Of a stretch of DNA of 37,815 nucleotides, positions 10,269 to 19,945 are shown in pieces. The stretch is taken from positions 1-37,815 of the forward strand of contig JAQWNZ010000024.1 in the NCBI GenBank assembly GCA_029246125.1, written 5' to 3'. Positions within the stretch are counted from its first letter, which is position 1. Each line of letters opens with the position of its first letter. The position numbers were made by a program, and so were the translations under genes. The notes beneath the pieces were generated by a model that did no database searches, was not told the origin of the DNA, and saw nothing but the letters and a program-made list of their open reading frames with translations. This stretch comes from Flavobacteriaceae bacterium (GTDB lineage Bacteria; Bacteroidota; Bacteroidia; Flavobacteriales; Flavobacteriaceae).

Positions 10269-10610
10269 ATGAAAAAACTTTTCATATTATTAATAATCTT
10301 CTCTTGCACCAAAAATTTTTCTACTGTTGAAAAGGTTGAAAAAGAGAAATTCAAACAACTTATTGAAAACGACTATGTATTAATAGATGTTAGAACTCCG
10401 GAAGAATTTTTTAGAGGACATATAGAGAATGCTTTAAATTTTGATTTTAATTCTCCAGAATTTAATACTCAAATAACAAAATTGAATAAAGAACAGACTT
10501 TTTTAATTTACTGCTCTGCTGGTGGTAGAAGTAGTAAGGCATCTTCCTTAATGGAATCTTTGGGTTTTAAAAAAGTATATGAACTTAAGGGAGGTTATCG
10601 GAATTGGTAA
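10269..10610 (+). CDS. Rhodanese-like domain lipoprotein
   Basis: Lipobox-like N-terminus MKKLFILLIIFSC; rhodanese motifs YVLIDVRTPEEFFRGHIENALNFDF, active-site LIYCSAGGRSS, LKGGYRNW. Confidence 0.88.
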   Translation: MKKLFILLIIFSCTKNFSTVEKVEKEKFKQLIENDYVLIDVRTPEEFFRGHIENALNFDFNSPEFNTQITKLNKEQTFLIYCSAGGRSSKASSLMESLGFKKVYELKGGYRNW

Positions 10611-10759
10611 AATTGAAATTATTTAATCTTTTCGCTTTTTTAAGTGATCAATTTTTTTTTCCTGTCGACTCCTTACATTAAAAAAAAAGCAATCCATTTT
10701 AGAGAGTCATTTTTTGAAATTCAATAAAATAGCCATATCAAGATTTTTATGCATTCTAG

Positions 10760-12778
10760 TTAAATAGCTAAACCTGCTCTTCGAAGAAGGGCTGCTGAGT
10801 CTGGTTCTTTTCCTCTAAACTTTTTATATAGTCTCATTGGATGTTCGGTTCCTCCTTTAGATAAAATATTCTCCAAAAATAAAGTAGCTGTTTTGTAATT
10901 GAAAATACCGTTTTCTAAAAATAGTTCAAAGGCATCTGCATCTAAAACTTCTGCCCATTTATAACTGTAATAACCTGCTGCATACCCTCCTTGAAAAATA
11001 TGAGAAAAAGAAGTACTCATACAGTTTTCAGGGATGTCCTGAGTAAACTGTAAATGATCGATTTGATTTTTTTCATGCGTTTTAATATTTTTAATTTGAT
11101 CAGAATTTTGGTCGTGGAATGACAGATCTAAATAACCAAAACTTAACTGTCTCAGGGTTTGTAGCCCCTGCTGAAAGTTTGCGGCTTTTTTGATTTTTTC
11201 TACCATTTTCTTGGGGAGGACTTCACCTGTTTCATAATGTCTGGCATATAAATTCAGGGCCTCTGGCTGATAACACCAATTTTCCATTATTTGAGAAGGG
11301 AGTTCTACAAAATCCCAAAAAACACTTGTACCGCTTAGAGAACTGTAGGTAGTGTTGGCCAACATTCCATGTAGAGCATGTCCAAATTCGTGAAAGAGTG
11401 TAGTGACTTCTTGAAACGTTAAAAGTGATGGTTTTTTTGAGGCAGGTTTTGTAAAATTACATACAATTGAAACATGGGGTCGTTGGTCTATATTCTGAGA
11501 ACGATAACTAGTCATCCATGCACCGTTACGTTTACCTGGTCTTGGGAAAAAATCGGTATAAAGCAATGCCTGAAATGTATTTTTTTTAAATACCTCGAAA
11601 ACTTTGACATCAGGATGATAGGTTTCGATTACTGTATTTTCTTTAAACTCAATTCTGTAAAGTTTATAGACAATATTAAATAAGCCTTTTAATACTTTTT
11701 GAAGTTGAAAATAAGGTTTGAGTTTCTGCTCGTCTAAATCAAACTTCGCTTTTTTCAGTTTTTCCGAAACATATGCAGTATCCCATTTTTCGAGTTCTTT
11801 TAAATCTAAGTGTTTAGCAGCAAATGCCTTCATAGCTTCCCATTCTTTCTCAGCAATCGGTTTGGCTTTTTCTGAAAGTTCGTCTAGAAAAATTTTGACA
11901 TTATCTTCAGACTGAGCCATGCGTTCTTCAAGTACAAAGGCAGCATGTGAATCATAGCCTAGGAGTTGAGAACGTTCTTTTCTAAGACGAATGATTTTTA
12001 AAATAATTTTACTATTGTTTTGAGGATTATCCTGAAACCCCCTTTTTCCAAACTCAAGGCTGAATTTTTTTCGCAATAATCTATTTTCAGCATAGGTCAT
12101 AAAGGGGACATAACTGGGGTAGTCAAGAGTAAACACCCATCCGATTTTTTCTCTAGATCTAGCTTCTTCAGCTGCCATTTCAATTATGGCAGGTGGCAGT
12201 CCTTTCAACTCTTCTTCCTTTTCAATGTGGAGATAAAAAGATTGAGTATCAGCTAAAACATGTTCTCCAAAAGTCAAACTCAATTGAGAAAGTTCTGTGT
12301 CAATTTCTCTTAATTTTTTTTTAGATGACAAAGGGAGATTTGCTCCATTTCTAACAAAGCTTTTGTATTCTTTTTCCAATAATGTTATTTGTTCCTGAGA
12401 AAGTTGATTACGATTTTCATTTTGATAAACTCTTTGTATGCGCTTGAATAGTTTTTCATTTAATCGGACATCATTTTGAAATTTAGATAAAAGTGGAGAG
12501 GCTTTTTGTGTAGTTTGCTGTAATTCATCACTTGTTTCTGCATTGTTTAGGTTGAAGAGCAACGATGTATTTCTGCTTATGAGCTTACCACATTTTTCAA
12601 GTTTTTCTAATGTATTTTTAAAATTTGGAGCTTCTTTTTGAGCTGTTATTGCTTGAATTTCTTGGAGGGCAATTTCTATAGCCTGTTTAATCGCAGGAAT
12701 AAAATGTTTTATTTTGATTTTGTTGAATGGGGCTGACTCATATGGAGTCTTGAATTCCTTTAGGAGGGGATTATTCAA
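10760..12778 (-). CDS. M3 family metallopeptidase (oligopeptidase A/Dcp-like)
   Basis: HExxH motif TTLFHEFGHALHGML and overall M3 architecture (672 aa; ...IFQGGYAAGYYSYKWAEVLDADAFELF). Confidence 0.93.
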   Translation of the reverse strand: MNNPLLKEFKTPYESAPFNKIKIKHFIPAIKQAIEIALQEIQAITAQKEAPNFKNTLEKLEKCGKLISRNTSLLFNLNNAETSDELQQTTQKASPLLSKFQNDVRLNEKLFKRIQRVYQNENRNQLSQEQITLLEKEYKSFVRNGANLPLSSKKKLREIDTELSQLSLTFGEHVLADTQSFYLHIEKEEELKGLPPAIIEMAAEEARSREKIGWVFTLDYPSYVPFMTYAENRLLRKKFSLEFGKRGFQDNPQNNSKIILKIIRLRKERSQLLGYDSHAAFVLEERMAQSEDNVKIFLDELSEKAKPIAEKEWEAMKAFAAKHLDLKELEKWDTAYVSEKLKKAKFDLDEQKLKPYFQLQKVLKGLFNIVYKLYRIEFKENTVIETYHPDVKVFEVFKKNTFQALLYTDFFPRPGKRNGAWMTSYRSQNIDQRPHVSIVCNFTKPASKKPSLLTFQEVTTLFHEFGHALHGMLANTTYSSLSGTSVFWDFVELPSQIMENWCYQPEALNLYARHYETGEVLPKKMVEKIKKAANFQQGLQTLRQLSFGYLDLSFHDQNSDQIKNIKTHEKNQIDHLQFTQDIPENCMSTSFSHIFQGGYAAGYYSYKWAEVLDADAFELFLENGIFNYKTATLFLENILSKGGTEHPMRLYKKFRGKEPDSAALLRRAGLAI

Positions 12779-12783
12779 TGTAA

Positions 12784-13269
12784 TTATTTTTTGATTATTT
12801 TAGAACTATCTAATACTTTCTGCTTCAACCCTTTTTTGAATTCTATTACTTTTTCGAGGACTTTTAGGTTTTGACTTCCTATTATTTGTGCAGCTAGGAT
12901 TCCAGCATTTTTTGCTCCATTTAATGCAACAGTTGCCACCGGTACACCTGCTGGCATCTGTAAAATAGACAAAACTGAATCCCAGCCGTCAATTGAGTTA
13001 CTTGATTTAATTGGAACACCAATTACAGGTAGGGGTGTCAATGAGGCAATCATCCCTGGTAAGTGTGCAGCTCCTCCTGCCCCAGCAATAATGACTTTAA
13101 TTCCTCTGTGATGTGCGCTTGTTCCGTAATCCATCATTTTGTCAGGAGTTCGGTGAGCAGAAACAATGTCTACCTCAGTCTCAATTCCAAACTTTTTTAA
13201 AATTTCGATTGCTTCTTGCATGACGGGGAGGTCTGATTGACTTCCCATAATAATTCCTGCCTGTGCCAT
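12784..13269 (-). CDS. purE: 5-(carboxyamino)imidazole ribonucleotide mutase
   Basis: GIIMGSQSDLPVM, SAHRTPDKM, IIAGAGGAAHLPGMIASLTPLPVIGVP. Confidence 0.97.
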   Translation of the reverse strand: MAQAGIIMGSQSDLPVMQEAIEILKKFGIETEVDIVSAHRTPDKMMDYGTSAHHRGIKVIIAGAGGAAHLPGMIASLTPLPVIGVPIKSSNSIDGWDSVLSILQMPAGVPVATVALNGAKNAGILAAQIIGSQNLKVLEKVIEFKKGLKQKVLDSSKIIKK

Positions 13270-13270
13270 A

Positions 13271-14425
13271 TTATTTTGATATTACTTGAATAGTTTCTTT
13301 TACTTGTTCTGCGATCTGTCTCGCAATTGTCAAATCTTTATTTACAATAGTAATGTGTCCCATTTTTCGAAAAGGACGCGTTTGTTTTTTTCCATAAATA
13401 TGAGGAGATACTCCTTCTATAGCCAAAATATGTTCAATATTCTTATAATGAACTGGACCTTGATGGTTATGTGCGCCAACCAGATTGACCATTACACCAG
13501 ACACCTTATTTTCTGTATTACCCAGAGGTAGGTCAAGTAAGGCTCTTATGTGTTGTTCAAATTGTGAGGTGTAAGAGGCTTCTAAGGTATAATGTCCACT
13601 ATTGTGTGGCCTTGGGGCTACTTCATTGACCAATATTTCTCCCTCTTTTGTTAAAAATAATTCTACAGCTAAAAGACCTACATGTTGGTAGGCATTAGAA
13701 ACTTTACTTGCAACTTCCTGTACTTTTTTTTCAATATTTTTGGATATTTGTGATGGACTGAGGACATACTCTACCTGATTGGCAGTTGGATGGAATTCCA
13801 TTTCTACACTGGGGTAACTTACTGTCTCCCCACTAACGCTTCTACAAACAATAACACCAATTTCTTTATCAATATTAACTAAGTCTTCTGCCATGCAGCC
13901 ACCTTCATCTATTGTTTCTAAATCTTTATTGGAGCGAATAATTTTTACCCCATAACCGTCATATCCCATTGATTCAGATTTCCAAACAAAAGGAAAAGAA
14001 ACCAATCCTCTAGCTATAGCATCCTTAATTTTTCCTTTAGAATCAAATAATTGAAAATGGGCTGTAGGGATAGATTTTTTTTTGTAGAATTTTTTTTGGA
14101 GACATTTATTTTGTATGGTTTGAATGACCTCAGCTTGGGGGTATACCTGAACACCTTTTTTTTCTAAGTCGACTAAAGCTTTAGAATTGATATTTTCAAT
14201 TTCAATGGTAAGAATGTCAACTTTTTCTCCAAAATCTATAACAGTTTGATAATCCATTAGATCTCCTTGAACAAATGTATTAGATCCTAAACGAGCTGGA
14301 GCGAATTCATTGGGATCCATTACATGGGTTTTTATATCCCATTGGCGAGTAGTGTTTAGTAGCATTTTACCCAATTGACCCCCTCCCAAGATTCCTATCG
14401 TTTTTGTTGTGGAGAAAAAACTCAT
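13271..14425 (-). CDS. purK: 5-(carboxyamino)imidazole ribonucleotide synthase
   Basis: IGILGGGQLGKMLL ATP-grasp protein, EVAPRPHNSGHYTLEASYTSQFEQH; next to purE. Confidence 0.97.
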   Translation of the reverse strand: MSFFSTTKTIGILGGGQLGKMLLNTTRQWDIKTHVMDPNEFAPARLGSNTFVQGDLMDYQTVIDFGEKVDILTIEIENINSKALVDLEKKGVQVYPQAEVIQTIQNKCLQKKFYKKKSIPTAHFQLFDSKGKIKDAIARGLVSFPFVWKSESMGYDGYGVKIIRSNKDLETIDEGGCMAEDLVNIDKEIGVIVCRSVSGETVSYPSVEMEFHPTANQVEYVLSPSQISKNIEKKVQEVASKVSNAYQHVGLLAVELFLTKEGEILVNEVAPRPHNSGHYTLEASYTSQFEQHIRALLDLPLGNTENKVSGVMVNLVGAHNHQGPVHYKNIEHILAIEGVSPHIYGKKQTRPFRKMGHITIVNKDLTIARQIAEQVKETIQVISK

Positions 14426-14511
14426 AATATCGTTTTAGCAAAAATACGCATAAGTTTTTTGGAATGGGGAAAAGCAATCTAAAATGGGTATATTTAAAAA
14501 AATATTTTTTG

Positions 14512-15084
14512 ATGATTAATCTAGTTTTATTTGGTAAGCCGGGAGCAGGAAAAGGAACTCAAGCTACATTATTAAAAGAACAATACAAATTGGTTCATAT
14601 ATCTACAGGAGATCTTTTTCGAAATAATATTAAAAACGAAACTTCTTTAGGTCTTTTAGTTAAATCATTTATGGATCAAGGAGATTTAGTCCCTGATCGA
14701 GTAACTATAGACATGCTTGAAACCGAAGTGGATCAAAATTCACAAGCAAATGGATTTATCTTTGATGGATTTCCGAGAACTGAATCACAGGCGGGTTCAT
14801 TGGATACTTTTTTAAATGAAAAACAAATGGAAATTTCTGCCACGATAGCTCTAGAGGCTGCAGATGATATTTTGATAGAACGACTTTTAGAACGAGGTAA
14901 AAACAGTGGCCGAATAGATGACCAAGATGAAGGTAAAATAAGAAATCGTTTTGAAGAGTACAACCAAAAAACTGCTCCTTTGAGAGATTTTTACACCAAA
15001 CAAAATAAATTCCACAGTGTTAATGGTATCGGTACTATAGATGAAATTACCAATCGGCTAACCCAACTGATAAACACATTTTAG
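14512..15084 (+). CDS. adk: Adenylate kinase
   Basis: MINLVLFGKPGAGKGTQA, STGDLFRNNI, GFIFDGFPRTESQA. The listed ORF starts at 14464; the in-frame ATG at 14512 gives the canonical N-terminus. Confidence 0.95.
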   Translation: MINLVLFGKPGAGKGTQATLLKEQYKLVHISTGDLFRNNIKNETSLGLLVKSFMDQGDLVPDRVTIDMLETEVDQNSQANGFIFDGFPRTESQAGSLDTFLNEKQMEISATIALEAADDILIERLLERGKNSGRIDDQDEGKIRNRFEEYNQKTAPLRDFYTKQNKFHSVNGIGTIDEITNRLTQLINTF

Positions 15085-15090
15085 AGTTTT

Positions 15091-16092
15091 ATGACAGAAG
15101 GAAACTTTGTTGATTATGTGAAGTTGAATGTAAGCTCTGGAAAAGGAGGAAAAGGATCTATTCATTTACATCGTGAAAAATTTATTACTAAGGGAGGGCC
15201 TGACGGTGGAGATGGTGGTCGAGGAGGACATGTTATTATTCGGGCTAATGAGCATTTATGGACACTCTATTCTTTCAAATTCAAAAAGCATTTTAAAGCA
15301 GGTGATGGAGGAGACGGTACTAAAAATAGAAGCAGCGGAGCAAACGGAGAAGACTTATTCATTGATGTTCCAGTTGGAACTGTAGTAAGAAATACGGATT
15401 CAAAAGAGATATTATTTGAAATCATCGAAGCTAATCAGGAAGAAATCATTGCCAAAGGAGGTCTTGGCGGACGAGGTAATTGGCATTTTAAATCGCCAAC
15501 AAATCAGACTCCAAGATATGCCCAACCTGGAAAAGATGGTGTAGTTGTTCCAGTTACTTTAGAGTTAAAAATACTTGCAGATGTTGGATTGGTTGGTTTT
15601 CCCAATGCAGGTAAATCTACATTACTTTCGGTTTTAACATCTGCAAAGCCAAAAATTTCAGATTATGAATTTACAACCCTAAAGCCTAATTTAGGAATAG
15701 TAAATTATCGAGATTATAAGTCATTTATTATGGCTGATATTCCTGGAATCATAGAGGGTGCTTCTGAAGGAAAAGGTTTAGGCCATCACTTTTTAAGACA
15801 TATTGAACGAAATTCAATTTTACTTTTTCTGATACCTTCCGATACTTCCGATTTAAAAAATGCCTTTGAGATACTTCGAAAGGAATTGGAAAAGTATAAT
15901 CCAGAATTATTGGATAAAAGTTATATCGTTGCACTTTCAAAATCAGACTTGTTGGATGAGGAATTGCTTGCGGAGTATAATGTAGAAATGAAAAATATTT
16001 TTAAAAACACCCCACATTTAATAATATCCAGTGCCACCCAATTTCAACTTACAGAGTTAAAAGATTTACTTTGGGAACAGCTTAAATCATGA
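15091..16092 (+). CDS. obgE: GTPase Obg/CgtA
   Basis: Glycine-rich Obg domain ([33 protein letters not shown]), G1 [12 protein letters not shown]3 [10 protein letters not shown]. Confidence 0.97.
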   Translation: MTEGNFVDYVKLNVSSGKGGKGSIHLHREKFITKGGPDGGDGGRGGHVIIRANEHLWTLYSFKFKKHFKAGDGGDGTKNRSSGANGEDLFIDVPVGTVVRNTDSKEILFEIIEANQEEIIAKGGLGGRGNWHFKSPTNQTPRYAQPGKDGVVVPVTLELKILADVGLVGFPNAGKSTLLSVLTSAKPKISDYEFTTLKPNLGIVNYRDYKSFIMADIPGIIEGASEGKGLGHHFLRHIERNSILLFLIPSDTSDLKNAFEILRKELEKYNPELLDKSYIVALSKSDLLDEELLAEYNVEMKNIFKNTPHLIISSATQFQLTELKDLLWEQLKS

Positions 16093-17420
16093 GAAATAAG
16101 ATGTATTTACATTTTATAGCAATTGGAGGTAGTTCGATGCATAGTTTGGCATTACAGATGCATTCGCTTGGTCATAAAGTAACAGGTAGTGATGATGTCA
16201 TTTTTGAACCTTCAAAATCAAATCTTCAAAAAGCAGGATTGTTGCCAGAAAGTTTTGGCTGGTTTCCTGAAAAAATAAATAAAAATATTGATATTGTAAT
16301 TTTAGGAATGCATGCTAAAAGTGATAATGTTGAATTGAAAGAAGCTCTGGAAATGAACTTAAAAATTCAATCATTTCCGGAGTTTTTAGCATTACTTTCA
16401 GAAGATAAAACACGGGTAGTGATTGCCGGAAGTCATGGTAAAACAAGAATAATTGCAATGATTTTACATGCCCTGGAATATCATGGAATTAAGACTGATT
16501 ATATGGTTGGAGCTCCAGTTTATGAAAATTCAAAAAACTTATCCATAGGAGATAAAAATGATTTTGTTCTCTTAGAAGGAGATGAGATTTTATCTTCTGT
16601 AATTGACACTCGGCCAAAATTTTTATGGTACACTCCGGAAATTGCTCTTGTAAGTGGTATTGCTTGGGATCACACCAATTTTTTTCCTACGTTTAAAGAT
16701 TACATCACCCAATTTGAAAGATTCATTTACTCGATAAAAGCTGGGGGTATATTAATATACAATAAAGAAGATGAGGTGCTAGATAGACTTGTTGAATCTA
16801 TTGAACATCCTATTAAAAAAATTGGATATAATTCTCCAGATCATTTTATAGATAACGGACAAACTTATCTTGAAACTGATGAGGGGGTTCTTCCTCTTGT
16901 AGTTTTCGGTGCTCAAGATCTTCAAAATCTAGCTGGAGCACAGTGGATAGCACAATTGATGGGTCTTGATAGATCTGATTTTTTTGAATCAATGTTAAGT
17001 TTTAAGGGAGCACCATAGCGTTTGGAATTATTTTCAAAGGGGACAAACAATTTCCTTTTTAAGCATTTTGCCCCATTCATTAAGTAATGTAAAAGCAATT
17101 AGTTTGACAATCAATAATCAGTTTGAAAGAAAAGAAATAATCGTCTGTATGGAGTTGCACACCCGTATCAGTCTTTCCCGTTTATGAAGTTCTTATTTTT
17201 TATGATTAAGAAGAAATAAAAATCAAAAACAGAACCGCTATTCTTTTAGAGACTAACAAAAAATAATTTGATCATAAATCATTGATTGTATTCACCAAAG
17301 CATCCAAACTTCAAAAAAGCTTATTGGGAAGTATTTATTCTAAATGTAGTTCTTGAATTGATGAGTTCGGGAAATTTTCGAAGAATTGATTGGGTTGTAC
17401 TTGGAGAGGCTTTTATCTAG
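16089..17420 (+). pseudogene. mpl: Decayed Mur ligase of the Mpl type (UDP-N-acetylmuramate:L-alanyl-gamma-D-glutamyl-meso-diaminopimelate ligase)
   Basis: Open frame 16089-17018 gives the Mpl N-terminal and central domains (AIGGSSMHSLALQMHSLGHKVTGSD, SHGKT, VLLEGDEILSS, ALVSGIAWDHTNFFPT, FGAQDLQNLAGAQW) and ends SFKGAP*. C-terminal homology continues downstream in other frames: RLELFSKGTNNFLFKHFA (frame of 16089), HSLSNVKA...ERKEIIVCMELHTRISLSRL (+1), VLIFYD*EEIKIKN...FDHKSLIVFTKASKLQKSLLG (+2), LMSSGNFRRIDWVVLGEAFI* (original frame, stop at 17418-17420). Confidence 0.9.
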
Positions 17421-17580
17421 TGGATTATTTAACTTTTCAGTCACTTTATTTAACTATCCAAAAAATAAAACAAATATTCAGAGATATAGAATTAGGGTAA
17501 TGAATTTGAATCTCATCATTCTTTATTAATTGATTTTTTAGAAAAAGTCTAATTTAGCTTTAATGAAAAAAATCACATAA

Positions 17581-18870
17581 ATGCTTCTAGTTTATACACA
17601 TAAAATTACACCGAGAGTTACATATATCTTTAAGCATATTTTTGAAAATATGTTAGATTTATCTGTTAGTTTTAGTACGGCTGTGGAAGTATTCGTTGCA
17701 CATTCTGGTCCAAAAATGAGTTATGCAAGTAGATCTTTGGGGAATGAATTTAATATAACTTCTCATTCCCTTCTATTTGAACGTGGTGTAATTGATCAGG
17801 ATATAACTATTTATGACTGGGAGGGGATTCCGGCTTTTTTTAAAACAGATGATAATGGGTCAATTCCTTACGATATTTTTGCTGCTAGTTTTTTTTTGCT
17901 TTCCCGTTATGAAGAATCGATTCCAAAAATAAAAACAACTAATGAGTTTTTTGATTCAACCCAAAGCTTGGCATTCAAAGAGGGTTTTTTGGAGATGCCT
18001 CTTATTGACATTTGGGTGTTAAAGTTGCACAAAATAATGAGTGCGTTTTTTACTGAAATCGAACCCTATGAGAAAAAATATTCTAAAAAGGAGTTACTTA
18101 TTGATGTTCCATTAGCTTTTAGATATCGTCATCGCTCATTTTTAGTTTCAGTGGAGATCTTTTTAAAATCAATTTGGCAACTTAATCTTTTGAAAATTTT
18201 CAATCAATTCATGGTACTTTTAAGGCTTGAAGATGACCCATATGATAGTTTTGATTCATGGATTTCTTGGTTAAAGGATTCAAATTTAAAACCTAAAGTA
18301 TTTTTTCGTTTTGCAAATAGCTCAAAATATGAATCCTCTATTTCAATATTTAATCAAAGACTACATGCAATTATAAAAAAATCCGGAGATATCTATAAGT
18401 TAGGCTTGCTGATTTCTGTTAAATCCCATTTAAAACCTGAACTTAGTTTAAATCAAGAAAAAAAAGGTTTTCAAGAGCTAACAAATCGGCAAGTAAAAAT
18501 GAGTCGAATCTCTAATTGTTTTCGTCAATTGTCATTGGTATATTCGGATTTAGTAAACTTTGAATTTACGGATGATTACAGTATGGGATATTCAAATAAA
18601 ATTGGATTTAGAGCAAGTACATCTACTCCCTTTTATTTTTATGATTTAGCCAATGAGTCCAAGCTTTCATTAAAAGCTCACCCAGTGGTGGCTTCCGAAT
18701 TAGTAATTAAAAATGGGAAAAATAATGAGGCGTTTAAAATTTTGGACCGTATTTTTAAAAGCTTACCTTTAAATTGCAGTCGGTTAACAATTGCAGTAAG
18801 TAATGGCTTTTTGAATCCAAAAAAGCAAAACTTACCTTTACAAAAATCATTCAAAAATTATATTAAGTGA
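17581..18870 (+). CDS. DUF7033/polysaccharide deacetylase-like family protein
   Basis: N-terminus MLLVYTHKITPRVTYIFKHIF...FAASFFLLSRYEE and C-terminal DDYSMGYSNKIGFRASTSTPFYFYDL resemble Bacteroidota polysaccharide-deacetylase-like proteins (from memory). Confidence 0.65.
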   Translation: MLLVYTHKITPRVTYIFKHIFENMLDLSVSFSTAVEVFVAHSGPKMSYASRSLGNEFNITSHSLLFERGVIDQDITIYDWEGIPAFFKTDDNGSIPYDIFAASFFLLSRYEESIPKIKTTNEFFDSTQSLAFKEGFLEMPLIDIWVLKLHKIMSAFFTEIEPYEKKYSKKELLIDVPLAFRYRHRSFLVSVEIFLKSIWQLNLLKIFNQFMVLLRLEDDPYDSFDSWISWLKDSNLKPKVFFRFANSSKYESSISIFNQRLHAIIKKSGDIYKLGLLISVKSHLKPELSLNQEKKGFQELTNRQVKMSRISNCFRQLSLVYSDLVNFEFTDDYSMGYSNKIGFRASTSTPFYFYDLANESKLSLKAHPVVASELVIKNGKNNEAFKILDRIFKSLPLNCSRLTIAVSNGFLNPKKQNLPLQKSFKNYIK

Positions 18871-19562
18871 TAAAATTCAAGGAAGTTTTAACCGATATTT
18901 TTTTTGATTTAGATCATACCCTTTGGGATTTTGAAAAAAATTCAATGCTCACTTTTGATAAAATATTCAATGAACAGATGTTGTCTATAGATTTGGAACA
19001 ATTTATTTTTTATTATAATCCTATAAATCATGATTATTGGAAAAAATACAGGGAAAACAAAATAAGTCAAGATGAATTAAGATATAATCGTTTAGCTGAT
19101 ACATTTGATCAAATGAAATTTAAGACAACAAATAGTCAAATTGATTATATATCTGAAGCTTATATAACTTATTTAAGTAGTTTTTCTCATTTATTCGAAG
19201 GAGCAATTCCTTTATTAGAAAAATTAAAATCTAATTATAATTTACACATAATTACGAATGGATTTGAGCAGGTTCAGAATCTTAAAATTAAAAATTCAGG
19301 TTTGAAAACTTTTTTTGATTTTATATTTACCGCAGAACAAGTAGGTTTTAAAAAACCACACCCTCAAATTTTTATAGAAGCACTCAATCAAACAAAAGCA
19401 GATCCCAAAAAGTCCTTGATGATTGGAGATAGTTTAGAAGCAGATATTTTGGGAGCCTTGACTCAAGGAATGCATGCAATTCATTTTAATTCTCATCAAG
19501 AAGAACTTCATGATAAATGTCTTATTGTTAATTCATTAAATGAACTGAATACCCTTTTTTAA
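18867..19562 (+). CDS. YjjG-family HAD hydrolase (noncanonical pyrimidine nucleotidase-like)
   Basis: HAD motif I DIFFDLDHTLWDFEKNS, motif II IITNGFEQVQ, motifs III/IV KKPHPQIF...MIGDSLEADILGA. GTG start overlapping the upstream stop. Confidence 0.88.
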   Translation: MIKFKEVLTDIFFDLDHTLWDFEKNSMLTFDKIFNEQMLSIDLEQFIFYYNPINHDYWKKYRENKISQDELRYNRLADTFDQMKFKTTNSQIDYISEAYITYLSSFSHLFEGAIPLLEKLKSNYNLHIITNGFEQVQNLKIKNSGLKTFFDFIFTAEQVGFKKPHPQIFIEALNQTKADPKKSLMIGDSLEADILGALTQGMHAIHFNSHQEELHDKCLIVNSLNELNTLF

Positions 19563-19615
19563 GTCTTTAATATTTCATAAATGCAAATGCCAAGATTTAT
19601 CGTTATTTTTGCAAA

Positions 19616-19945
19616 ATGGATTTAGAAGGAGCACAGAAAAGAGTAGATCAATGGATTAAAGCCCATGGAGTAAGATATTTTGATGAACTTACTAATATGG
19701 CACAACTTAGTGAAGAAGTAGGTGAAGTTGCAAGGATTATCTCAAGAAGATATGGTGAGCAGTCAGAAAAGGAAAGTGATAAAAGTAAAGATCTTGGGGA
19801 AGAACTTTCGGATGTAATTTTTGTTGCTATTTGTCTGGCCAATCAGACTGGCATTAATCTTCAAGAAGCCTTTGAAAAAAAATTAAAAATTAAATCTGAT
19901 CGTGATAGTGAAAGGCATCATAAAAATTCAAAATTAAAGAACTAA
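19616..19945 (+). CDS. MazG-like nucleotide pyrophosphohydrolase
   Basis: MazG-type metal-binding pattern (LSEEVGEVARII ... DLGEELSDVIFVAICLANQTGI). Confidence 0.85.
   Translation: MDLEGAQKRVDQWIKAHGVRYFDELTNMAQLSEEVGEVARIISRRYGEQSEKESDKSKDLGEELSDVIFVAICLANQTGINLQEAFEKKLKIKSDRDSERHHKNSKLKN

Noticed and set aside
10611-10759. Possible bidirectional terminator or sRNA in the T/A-rich gap between the rhodanese and M3 peptidase genes
   Set aside because: Poly-T and poly-A runs are present but I could not find a convincing GC-containing stem.
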